Positions 12,345-20,804 of a stretch of DNA of 64,000 bases are shown here, piece by piece (position 1 is the stretch's first letter; every line of letters begins with the position of its first letter). The stretch spans positions 99,900,797-99,964,796 of the forward strand of contig OX465580.1 in the NCBI GenBank assembly GCA_950022655.1, in the 5' to 3' direction. The DNA is from Alentia gelatinosa. Its lineage: Eukaryota > Annelida > Polychaeta > Phyllodocida > Polynoidae. Position numbers and translations under genes: made by a program. The notes below the pieces were generated by a model that was given only the letters and a program-made list of their open reading frames with translations, was not told the DNA's origin and ran no database searches.

Positions 12345-13379
12345 TCACTTTCTGAAGGAGAGAGACTCAATGAGAGACTTGTTGACAGTCTCTTGGTCTG
12401 ATACTTTGATGTAGTCTCTATGAGCCTGGGACCTCCACCCTCCATACCTCTGGATGTTAAGTTCAGGTATTCCTGCCTCAAATGCCTGAGTGGCAGCGGC
12501 CTTCCTGAGGCTGTGGAGGGTGTATGTCTTCACCGTTTGGCCTGTGGCCTGTAGGAGGCGGTCCCATTCGTTGGTCATAACCCGTGATGTGATGGTCGTC
12601 CCATCGGGCAGTGTCAGGAACGGGTCCCGTAGTGAAGCCGTAGGGGCCGCCCGTAGTAGGCCTCGAACCGCGTCTACCGGGCACACCCGGATATCGTCCG
12701 CGGCCTCGAGGCGCATCACTTTCTGTTGCCCTACGTATTGAAGGTTTTTGGCCGCCTTGATGGTGATGGTGAGATGCCGGCGGCCGAGGACCACGTCCCC
12801 GCGAGTGAGGTTCCGAGCCGGGTCGAATGCCCGAGCCGACTGCGGCGCCACCTCCCCCTGCCGTAGGGCCGCGTAGAAAATGAGGAGCATGCCCGCCCTC
12901 ATTGCCGTATGGAGGGGCGATCCCGTCAGGGCGTCGAGGACCGCCCTGAACACATCCATCGGTATGGGGGCCTTCACGTTTGGCACGTACAGCTTGTTTC
13001 TCCTCATGCCCTCGAGGGCACGCTTCACCCGGTGATCCTCTGTTGGCTGCACGTCCCCCCCCGTCAGTCGGAGGTGTGCCCGGACGTGCGATAACTGGTT
13101 GGCGACCGTGGCCGGCGAGGGGGCGTGGTCCGCCACGTATTCCAGATACGACGTGATCAGGCTCACGGTCGGTGCCCGGGGGTCCGATCTCATCCGGTTG
13201 CAGAACGCCAGGTAGGTGGTGACTGCGGATCGCTGGTTTGCGAGCGTACCTGGGGCACGCGCCTCTGACTGCCTCGCAGATGCCTTCGCCTGGAGTAAGA
13301 GAAGCGCCCGATCTGCAGAAGAGACGGAGTACGGGTACAAAAGAGGCATGGGTACACGGTACGATAGGGTACAACTCAT
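12345..13379 (-). CDS. Tyrosine recombinase of the DIRS-order element
   Basis: This 344-residue protein should integrate the circular DNA copy of the element by strand exchange through a covalent phosphotyrosine, replacing a DDE integrase. The fold of the phage-integrase family is recognisable. An N-terminal SAM-like, core-binding part covers about residues 35-125 and the catalytic part about 140-335. Catalytic residues seen are Arg173 (ALRQGEV), His289 and Arg292 (HSLRKAAA), Trp315 at the position often held by His or Trp (GGWRSQAH), and the Tyr323 nucleophile (RDYIKV). Length fits the family. It overlaps the 3' part of the RT frame by about 900 nt in another frame, and its stop lies 48 bp before repeat B1. 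The start at Met1 is the first in frame; Met11 is an alternative. No frameshift or missing catalytic residue was seen. How it is translated (own transcript, re-initiation or frameshift) is not shown by the sequence. Confidence 0.9.
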   Translation of the reverse strand: MSCTLSYRVPMPLLYPYSVSSADRALLLLQAKASARQSEARAPGTLANQRSAVTTYLAFCNRMRSDPRAPTVSLITSYLEYVADHAPSPATVANQLSHVRAHLRLTGGDVQPTEDHRVKRALEGMRRNKLYVPNVKAPIPMDVFRAVLDALTGSPLHTAMRAGMLLIFYAALRQGEVAPQSARAFDPARNLTRGDVVLGRRHLTITIKAAKNLQYVGQQKVMRLEAADDIRVCPVDAVRGLLRAAPTASLRDPFLTLPDGTTITSRVMTNEWDRLLQATGQTVKTYTLHSLRKAAATQAFEAGIPELNIQRYGGWRSQAHRDYIKVSDQETVNKSLIESLSFRK

Positions 13380-15294
13380 GAATGTGAATGAGGGAAGTGG
13401 CCTTATCGTATTCCGTCCTCGACAGATGGGCTCTGCTCAGGGCATCTGCGATGACGTTTTGCACCCCGGGGATATGGCTGAACACCAGTTCCACCTGCAG
13501 ACGTGCCTGCACCATCCATGCCTGGCGGGCACACTCCGCCAGGACAGGGTTACGGGCACGCCCGCTATTGAGGGTCTGAACAGTTCCGAGGTTATCACAG
13601 AACACCTCAATCCGTGATCCCCGATCCCTGTCTGTGATAAATGTGTGGAGTGCGTAGATGGTATTCAGAGCCTCGAGCTCTGAGATGCACTCCACGGGAT
13701 CGAAGACGGGGCACACCTGTCCGGAGTACGAGAACCGGCCGTCGGTCCCTCCGACGCCCGACAGGCATGCATCCACCGTGATCCTCCGCGTCGGGGGACC
13801 CCGAGGGATGAGGGCGCGGCCGTTCCAGCCTCGGGCAAACTTAACGAACCAGTCGAGGTCCTGGCGCATCTCGGAATTGATGTTCATGTAGAAGCCTCTC
13901 ATCCCCCGTAGGGCCTCGAGTAGCTTTGAGACGAATGCCCGCGCCGGACGTATACACCTGGCCACGTGTAGTATCCGGCCGAGCACCGACTGAAGCTGTC
14001 GTTTCGTCAACGTCCGTCGTTTGGCTACGGCCGACACGTGACCACGGATGTCCTCCAGCTTGGCCGTGGGGATCGATAGAGACATGGCACGGGCGTCGAT
14101 CTCTATCCCCAACCACGTCACGGTCTGGCTCGGCTCCTGTGCTTTGTCGCGTGCCTCGGGTAGGCCCAATTCCGAGAAAAGGTCTCGCGCGATCCTGAAG
14201 TCCTCGGCCGCCTTACCTCGGTCCTCGGAGAGGATGATGAGGTCGTCGAGGTACATCGCGGCCGTGACTCCCTTTGATGATAGTATCCCCACGATGGCCT
14301 CCGCCACACACTGCATGTGGTATGAGGAGGCACGGGCGCCGAACGGCATGGCCGTATCGCAGTAGTGCCCGCCCTCCCACGTGAAACATAACAGAGGCCA
14401 ATCGAGGGGATCGCACCTAAAGTTCTTGTAGGCACGCGACACGTCGATGGACGACATGTAGGCCGACGTGCCTGCCTTGACGAGTTTGGCCACAAACTCG
14501 TCCACCGTAGGGAGGCCGTGTTCTCGCTCCAGTCCGTAGACCGAGTTCTTAATGATGAACGAGTTCACGCTGCACTCCCTCGGGAAAGTCATATCGGTAA
14601 TGATGCGGCGGTCGTCCGTCCCGCGCTTTTCCCGTGTCATGAGTGGCGACACGTGACACCACGGGCTAAAAGGCGGTTCGGCGAACGGGCCCATCATATT
14701 GGTAAAGCCCGCCTCCTTTTCGAGAAACTTCTCTACCTGCACGGGGTGAGAGGTTGCGCTGGGGTGGTTGGCCACCCCCCTGGTATCACTCTCCGGTCCC
14801 AGGTATCCCAGGGGGAAACCGTATCGCAGGAAGCCTAGGAGCTCCTGCGCCTCCTCCACGTGTCCTAGGTAATGGTCCCATGCAGGTAGGTTTAGATCCG
14901 AAGGCACCTCGACCCTGGCGCCGAGTGCGTTGGGGATTCCCGTGTCACGCACGGTCCGGTATATTTCCGCATGCCTGGCGGGCCCCACGGCCGTGAACTC
15001 CGGCCAAGTCTCCCGGCGATGTTGTTTGAAGGCTAACGGGTCCGTACTCACGCCCTCCCGGTGGATTCCCGTTTCGCAGACATCGCGGAGTGCTTTAAAG
15101 TCGGGAGTGTTAGATTCCTGACCTCGGCCCGGCGCACTAACACTAACACCCGGCAAGCGACTGAGACCATCATCCCCCACGGTGCCGGGGGCGGCCTCCG
15201 CCGGTGAAGCGGGGGGTATCTCCTCCGGGAGTGTATTCCCCCCGTCAATGTTGTTGTTTATCTCGACCCCTCGGCCACGTGCCGAGGGGGTCAC
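12478..15294 (-). CDS. Reverse transcriptase / RNase H of the DIRS-order element
   Basis: This is a 938-codon frame. The RT domain spans about residues 205-400: conserved RIITD near 230, motif A SSIDVSRAY with Asp284, MPFGA at 316-320, and the YLDD catalytic box at 348-351, followed by TWLGIEID. RNase H covers about 500-620 with the expected acidic residues Asp508 (TVDA), Glu541, Asp567 (FCDN) and Asp617 (VIADALS). Together they copy element RNA into DNA and remove the RNA. Residues 1-130 carry no motif I recognise. From about residue 638 on, the frame runs over the recombinase gene. The Gly/Arg/Pro-rich translation there has no domain and may simply be the open shadow of a GC-rich gene, so the functional protein may end near residue 640. 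No methyltransferase domain lies between RNase H and the recombinase. ORF1 ends 120 nt upstream. Confidence 0.92.
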   Translation of the reverse strand: MTPSARGRGVEINNNIDGGNTLPEEIPPASPAEAAPGTVGDDGLSRLPGVSVSAPGRGQESNTPDFKALRDVCETGIHREGVSTDPLAFKQHRRETWPEFTAVGPARHAEIYRTVRDTGIPNALGARVEVPSDLNLPAWDHYLGHVEEAQELLGFLRYGFPLGYLGPESDTRGVANHPSATSHPVQVEKFLEKEAGFTNMMGPFAEPPFSPWCHVSPLMTREKRGTDDRRIITDMTFPRECSVNSFIIKNSVYGLEREHGLPTVDEFVAKLVKAGTSAYMSSIDVSRAYKNFRCDPLDWPLLCFTWEGGHYCDTAMPFGARASSYHMQCVAEAIVGILSSKGVTAAMYLDDLIILSEDRGKAAEDFRIARDLFSELGLPEARDKAQEPSQTVTWLGIEIDARAMSLSIPTAKLEDIRGHVSAVAKRRTLTKRQLQSVLGRILHVARCIRPARAFVSKLLEALRGMRGFYMNINSEMRQDLDWFVKFARGWNGRALIPRGPPTRRITVDACLSGVGGTDGRFSYSGQVCPVFDPVECISELEALNTIYALHTFITDRDRGSRIEVFCDNLGTVQTLNSGRARNPVLAECARQAWMVQARLQVELVFSHIPGVQNVIADALSRAHLSRTEYDKATSLIHIHELYPIVPCTHASFVPVLRLFCRSGASLTPGEGICEAVRGACPRYARKPAIRSHHLPGVLQPDEIGPPGTDREPDHVVSGIRGGPRPLAGHGRQPVIARPGTPPTDGGGRAANRGSPGEACPRGHEEKQAVRAKREGPHTDGCVQGGPRRPDGIAPPYGNEGGHAPHFLRGPTAGGGGAAVGSGIRPGSEPHSRGRGPRPPASHHHHQGGQKPSIRRATESDAPRGRGRYPGVPGRRGSRPTTGGPYGFTTGPVPDTARWDDHHITGYDQRMGPPPTGHRPNGEDIHPPQPQEGRCHSGI

Positions 15295-15414
15295 GTGATA
15301 GGTGACGTCACGTGGGGGAGCCGGATTCGTAACACAACACTCCGTCCTGCCGGCACCCCTTTCATCTTTCTTGCGCGCCTCGTCTACTGGCGGGGCGCGG
15401 CCGGCCCGTTTTTT
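15295..15414 (-). other. ORF1-RT intergenic spacer of the retrotransposon
   Basis: The 120-nt spacer between the ORF1 stop and the RT start contains TGACGTCACGTG at 15302-15313, a perfect CRE palindrome overlapping an E-box. Whether this is an internal promoter for a subgenomic RT transcript is open. Confidence 0.35.
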
Positions 15415-16599
15415 TTAACTCGGCTGGGGTTGGTGTACCACACTCTGCGCTGCCGCCGGCCTGGTAGTAGCCTGCAGTTGATACCCCGCCTGGGGTACCC
15501 GCCGCGGTGTGGGTACAGGGGGAGCCGCCGTGTTGTCGTACCCGTGTCCGTAGCTCAGCTTGCGGTTGCAGGCGTGCACCGAGTGACCGCACTTCCTGCC
15601 CACCGAGTCGCAAAACGTGCACACGTGCAACCACCGGATACCCCCTTCAGTGTGGTCGCTGCGGTGGCGGCACCCCCTCTCTCCATTGAAGTCCCGGCAC
15701 GGGGCCTCGCTCCCCCGGGCACGTCCGGTCTCCGTGTTTTGACTGCTGTTTGCGGTGTGGGCACTGGTCATCGCGAGCCGGACACGTTCTTCCTGTATCC
15801 GGCCGTGATCCGACCATCGCATCCTGCCCGACTCGACCTGGTCGAAAACGTAGTTTGACCAGCGTCTGACGCCGGCCCACGGCCGTGCCTGCGCATCAAC
15901 GGTCACCTGGTATAGATGTTTGAACATATGCTCCTTGTCCTCGGGGTGCAAGGCGCGATCGTCATTCAATAAGGCCACAAAACATGAAATGTACTCCAGA
16001 GGCCCGAGGCTCGACCGTAGGTCCAGTTTCTGGTGCAGCGTGTACACCCCATCTCTGTCCATAAACATGTACGGCTTCGCCGTCGGCCTCCGGGCATTTA
16101 AATCAGAAAGTAGGCTCTTACCCGTTGTGCGGTCGTGTCGCATGGCCTCACGGCCGAATTCACGCTGGAGGTGTTCCTCGGTCGTGTATGCCTCTCGGAG
16201 TGCCCTGGGCGCGGGGAGGAGGCGCTCGTTCTGATCCTGGGCCCAGTCTCTCGTCCGTTCGGCCGCTGACGAAGCCCGTGAGCCTGCCCGGCGCGAGGTC
16301 GGTCTGGAGATCTGCATGATCGCGTCCATCATGCCGTCCATCTGGCGCGATATTTTGGTCATATCCGTCCTGACTTCACCGACGTCTGTCTTTACTTCGT
16401 TGACGTCTGTCCTGACCCCCCCGAGGTTGGCCTCCAGGGCTGTGATGCGCGAAGTCCGAGTCCGTGCGCTGGCACTCGTTCCCTGTTGAGATACCGAGTC
16501 CACGTGGTCGCTCTCGGCTGCCGGTTGTCTTATCGTTATTTCCGAGTCCGTCTCGGCCTCCGCGGGTGCGGATGCCGCCACAGCGCTTCTGGTCAACAT
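15415..16599 (-). CDS. ORF1, gag-like protein of the DIRS-order element
   Basis: This protein is inferred to bind and package the element RNA. The frame is open from 16890, inside repeat A1 (491 codons). I chose the Met at 16599 (codon 98 of the long frame; begins MLTRSAVAA), giving 394 residues, because it lies outside the repeat and begins the Ser/Ala/Glu-rich stretch; the longer start is possible. In long-frame numbering, residues 147-193 form a likely coiled coil with repeated RTDV/KTDV heptads. Residues 398-441 hold a Cys/His cluster that starts CRDFNGERGC and includes Cys424, Cys427, Cys434, His436, His439 and Cys441, a zinc-binding arrangement like the gag proteins of DIRS-order elements. 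The C-terminus is Pro/Gln/Ala-rich. No protease or capsid motif was recognised by eye. The gene is the first of three in element order. Confidence 0.8.
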   Translation of the reverse strand: MLTRSAVAASAPAEAETDSEITIRQPAAESDHVDSVSQQGTSASARTRTSRITALEANLGGVRTDVNEVKTDVGEVRTDMTKISRQMDGMMDAIMQISRPTSRRAGSRASSAAERTRDWAQDQNERLLPAPRALREAYTTEEHLQREFGREAMRHDRTTGKSLLSDLNARRPTAKPYMFMDRDGVYTLHQKLDLRSSLGPLEYISCFVALLNDDRALHPEDKEHMFKHLYQVTVDAQARPWAGVRRWSNYVFDQVESGRMRWSDHGRIQEERVRLAMTSAHTANSSQNTETGRARGSEAPCRDFNGERGCRHRSDHTEGGIRWLHVCTFCDSVGRKCGHSVHACNRKLSYGHGYDNTAAPPVPTPRRVPQAGYQLQATTRPAAAQSVVHQPQPS

Positions 16600-16708
16600 G
16601 CCTGTACTATTATTCCTTACTGAATCGCTTGGTAACCCTGTCCTCGTCTGCCGATATTCAGGGGAATACGGAGACCGAAGGTACGGAGGGCGATAGGCCA
16701 AGGAGCGA

Positions 16709-16892
16709 TAGAAAAAATAGGTGTTGAGCGAAGGAGACCAGTGAAGCGAATGAGACAGAGGACAGTGTCGCACTCGCGCACTTTGATGTTTAGTGCGGCC
16801 GAGAGCGGAGAGGTGGCGCAGGGGTGCGCGAGTGTAGAGTAGTTTCACCAGGGGGGGCAATGACCACCCCTGACCAAAGGCCATGGGCAACC
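16709..16892 (-). repeat. A1 split direct repeat (5' end of the element)
   Basis: This 184-bp 5' terminal repeat matches 11805-11988 and ends GGGCAACC at 16892 against the right genomic flank AATTACATCC. Any element promoter should lie here or just downstream; no TATA box is obvious. Confidence 0.92.
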
Positions 16893-16894
16893 AA

Positions 16895-19490
16895 TTACAT
16901 CCCTTTCCTCTTTATATTCCCGTTAGGTCATGCACCCACCAGCGCTAACGCAGAATTCATACCTCCTAATGCACACCAACGTGTTCTATGACACAAGCCT
17001 TCTGCGCAGTAGAGTACCAAGGTAAAACGATGTCTGGGTCAGTGTGCATCGCAGTGCATCGGAACAGTTAAGCCGGACACCCACCAAAGCCTACGCGGAA
17101 ATTCTGACTTTCCGATGCACTCCAACGCCCAATCATCGGCATGTACATATCATAAGTAATTGATAGTACCAAATCGATAAGAGATCATACCTGAACCGTC
17201 CATATCTGTTTATATTCGTTTATTATCCTCGCAATCACAGTATGATATGTGATCTAGTTTGTAGTTTCTATTGGCATAAGTATCTGTGATAAATGGGTTT
17301 CAATTAGTGAATGATAACAACCTGAATAAGCATTGTATTTTTGAGAAATTTTTTTAAACGTTCAACGATAAAAATAATGAAATATGTCTTGGAAAATTGC
17401 AAAAGATGCTTTGACATCATTAGTCTGTCTATATGATATAGCACCAGCGTCTGAATAACCAGCACGTAAACATTTTCCCAACAATGTTTCCTTAGAATCT
17501 AGTATCCAGAACCCACCTTCCAAGGTAACCCTACGAAATAATGAGGTTTACGCGTTTGGTTTTCCATAGCCGGGTCATCAGAAGAGGCTGGGTTGCTTCT
17601 GGGAGAGGGACGGCTTGCCTAGCCTACAAGGGATCATGCATTTATGCATTGGATTCTGGCTGGGAATAGATTCTATGGTGGTGGGGCTATCATGACGCTG
17701 ATGCTGGGAAGCAGAGCCCACTGTGCCGTCGCCATCAAACCAATAGGTGCACCAATAAACCTTTCAGTGAGAGACTGATCAAAACAAGGCACTCTCCTGC
17801 GTGGCCTTCCCCTTCCTTGAAGCTCATACTTTGTCGTGGAAAGCGCTCATATAGAACTAGATCGAACGTTTGATCAGAACAACAGAGAAGGGTGTATTCC
17901 TAAGATTACGATGACTGGACCGGATATTTCCGATGCTTTAAATCAAATATGTGATCATGTAATACATTTTAGAGATACATATACATGATTATATATATAT
18001 ATGTGTGTAGGTGTGTGTGTATGTATCTAACCGAAGGTCAGAAATAACAGTCAGGACTGGAAGAAAGGTAAATAGAAATATGTGTAGGCCTGCACCAGTT
18101 TTTATCTACTTGCGATAATGTGAAGGAAGCTGGAAAAGAGGCTGAAGCCACTGAGAACACTGAATAGAATATTAAACCTGGTATAGTGGCCTCCAATCGT
18201 ATACGTGTATCGTAAATCAACTTTATACAGCCATATATACTTCTTTATATGTTACTCTATAAGAGTGCCTCAATCCATGCCCCATGCTATTTTCCCCAGT
18301 GTGAGGATAGGAACCATACAGAAATCAATAGGGAAAATCAAGCTCGTTCCGTTGGAATTAGCATGATAAGGATGTACTTAGTTTTACAGAAACGAAGAAA
18401 ATGGACCAGGAAGTATACCCTAAAAACGGTTCCTGATTAAACAGAAGTGACCTGACGAAAATCAATATGTCTCTAGGAAGGCTCGTTCTAGAAGACGTCC
18501 ATATTATTCATTAAGGAGATGTACTTGTCCCTACAGGCGGATAAACTGGCGGAGAAAGCCAAGGCGGTCCGGCGTTAACCCGCGTAAACACCGTACAGGC
18601 TTAGAGAGGTTGGCCGTCATCTCCGCTCGGTCCACTGAATATATGAAGTGAGAACGTAATGTAAGAGAATCTGAAGGCAATCAGGACAAACTCCCTGCCA
18701 GTCTACTCACTGACAGGCGATGAATTTATCTAATATTGATGCGGTTTTCTCGCCTTGTACATGGTTGTTGAACCCGGAAACACGTGAATTGTTTTGTTGG
18801 TTGTGTTGTTTTTGTTCTGTTTTGTTGTCTTCTTTTTTGTTTTATTGTTTATTGTTTATGATTGGAGTCCTCAAGGATCTATACAGAGGCTTTAAGCTTT
18901 CGACTTGTCTTTATACTATTAAGTTAAATTGTATTTTTTTATTCTTTATTGCCTCATCTCTTTTTATTGGCAGATGTATGTCCAACATTCACAATTCTTA
19001 AATAACAATACAATCCCTCTGAATCGCGCGATCAATTGTGAAACTGATTGCACGAATATACAATTGTACATTTTCGTATATAGAAAGTCGGATTTCCAAA
19101 GGAAATTCTTTATTAGCTTGGATATTGGCGTTTTAAACTTGTATATCATATAAAGCTCGCTTATAACATATCTATTGACAAGCGAGACAATTATAAGTAA
19201 TATTTATAGGGACATCACAATTAAAACATGAAATGCAAAATGAATAGATACTATATGTGGACGGGGAAGAAGGCGAGTCTTTGAAAAGGTTTGCTGTGTA
19301 GATCTATATGCATAGAAAAAAATGCAATATGCAAAATAAAAATTGTTTAGATAACGAACATTTCCCCAATTCCTAATGCTCTATGCTAAGCGTAATTATA
19401 AAGCCTCTCCTAGGTATTCCCTTTTATCTTTTTCCTATGAATAATAGTGTAATATAAATAGGTAAGGAGCCCTGCCAAACAGGGAGTTTC
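16895..19490. other. Gene-less stretch right of the retrotransposon
   Basis: No gene or RNA was recognised. A small TA/TG microsatellite lies at about 17985-18025. The remaining open frames are short and motif-free. Confidence 0.5.
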
Positions 19491-19494
19491 ATCC

Positions 19495-19750
19495 CCTGGC
19501 GCAATCACTGGACTGCTCATGGGGCTTCACCTGATAGTCACTCAGCATGCGGCGCACGCGCAGTGGCCCACATCTTCACGCCTGCGCAGAGCGTCATGGA
19601 AGGGGGCAAGTCACATGACCTGTCACGTGGCCACATCCGTCATAACCAATCACATCTGAGCACTTCCGGCCGGCAAATTGACCAATCAACTGACGACACC
19701 TCGTCGTGAGGGTGTGGACGCTTGTAAATCACATGGGACAGACACCATGC
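19495..19750. promoter_or_regulatory. CpG-rich patch with NRF1-like, E-box and two CCAAT motifs
   Basis: Within about 135 bp lie GCGCACGCGC at 19552-19561 (NRF1-like), CACGTG at 19624-19629 (E-box), and CCAAT boxes at 19646-19650 and 19682-19686, both followed by CA. The patch is CpG-rich against AT-rich flanks. It is the densest promoter-like cluster in the window. No first exon could be assigned downstream on either strand. Confidence 0.4.
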
Positions 19751-19754
19751 ATCT

Positions 19755-20680
19755 TCTTTTCCCCTCTGATACTTGTTCAGTTTTTATTCGAGACTCGGTT
19801 GGCTAAAAATGATTTCGCTGCCACGTTAACTTTTATCCAATGACACCCTCAAGGGTAATGTGACATCCAAAATCTCCCATATGACCTTCCTAGTTTGAAA
19901 TCTACATCCACTCGATAATGTCCATATATGAACAACCTATTTTGGTCTTATATGTTGCTACTGGACACTAAACTTCGCACATAAACTGAAAGTATCAGAC
20001 TAATCCGAGGATTCTTTATTTGCTCTCGGACTCACTTTCAATTTAAAAACTGGAAAGGGCATGCGTCAATGTATGCTGGCGTTAGACATGAAACATATCG
20101 AACGAACCAAACTCGTTCTTCATATCTGATGAAATATGCGACTCATTTTCAGAAATTACAGGTGGCTTGTAATATTTCAAAGATATGTCTAGATGTTTTA
20201 TCCTTAGATCAAATCATGTACAAATGTCCCAATTTATACAGGAGTGCGGGAAATACTCTATTTGTAATAAAGCAGTACGTAGGATTAATTGATTTGTGTG
20301 TGTACGTATATACTTACATGTTTATACTTGTGAAAGGAAAATCCCGCCACATAAAGACAGGGATTGCAGTAAGGGCGTGGTTTTATCAATGTGTGCCAAA
20401 GTACCCACAGACCTTTTGGCTGGGTGGGGAGCTGTCACTGAAGGACGTCCACAGCTGGGGGTGGTGCAGAAGGCCCGGGTTCACTTTATATTACTCTCGG
20501 GTCGTGCTCGAGTCCGTCCCGGGGCGCCGAGACCCGGGTCGGCCGAGCCGGCGGGACCGTGGCAATCTTTGTGGACCGCCGGTCGGCCACCCTGCTCCAC
20601 CCTGCACTGTGTCTGTCAAGTATGAAAACACATCAATTTCAGAATCAACGACTGGCAGGGGCAGGGCAATGCCCCTGGCC
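19755..20680. other. Gene-less stretch with a long but unconvincing open frame
   Basis: A 213-codon plus-strand frame (20069-20710) is the longest outside the retrotransposon, but its translation has no family motif. Its 5' half is AT-rich and its 3' half (20460-20600) very GC-rich, as expected for two unrelated stretches that happen to be open. I do not call it a gene. Confidence 0.45.
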
Positions 20681-20689
20681 CCAGCCTCT

Positions 20690-20800
20690 GTGACAAGCAG
20701 AAGTGGGTAGGCGGGGTGGGAGGGGGGCGGGTGGGCGCCATCTTTTCATCATTTTTAGTGTGGGTAGTAGTCTGTTATACTTGAAGAAGAGCAGCAGCGG
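20690..20800 (+). promoter_or_regulatory. GC-box plus YY1-like motif, promoter-like
   Basis: A G-rich run with GGGGCGG at about 20725 (GC box) is followed by CGCCATCTT at 20736-20744, a YY1-type motif often found just downstream of animal transcription starts. The stretch downstream (20780-20900) could be a non-coding first exon ending near a GGTAAG at about 20899. This is inference. Confidence 0.25.
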
Positions 20801-20804
20801 CGAA

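Larger units (their letters stand above)
11453..16892 (-). mobile_element. DIRS-order (PAT/Ngaro-type) tyrosine-recombinase retrotransposon, apparently complete
   Basis: In its own (minus) sense the element reads A1 (16892-16709), ORF1, RT/RNase H, tyrosine recombinase, B1 (12296-11989), A2 (11988-11805), 44 bp of unique sequence, B2 (11760-11453). A1-ORFs-B1-A2-B2 is the split direct repeat layout that defines PAT and Ngaro elements, as opposed to the inverted repeats of DIRS1 itself. The A pair (184 bp) and B pair (308 bp) look identical by eye, and all frames are open, pointing to a recent insertion. The coding part is GC- and CpG-rich (roughly 60%) against an AT-rich host background. No LTRs, protease or DDE integrase are visible. 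No target duplication is visible, but ATTAC occurs at the left end (11454-11458), the B1/A2 junction (11990-11994) and just outside the right end (16894-16898). There is no room for the methyltransferase domain many DIRS and PAT elements carry, which favours an Ngaro-like placement; a phylogeny is needed to settle it. Confidence 0.93.

Noticed and set aside
12490..15689. Many plus- and minus-strand frames inside the retrotransposon (for example 15295-15858 plus, 13216-13617 plus)
   Set aside because: Shadows of the GC-rich RT, YR and ORF1 genes; translations are Arg/Pro/Gly/Ser-rich and motif-free.
20069..20710. 213-codon plus-strand open frame
   Set aside because: No domain; joins an AT-rich and a very GC-rich stretch of different composition, so it looks open by chance.
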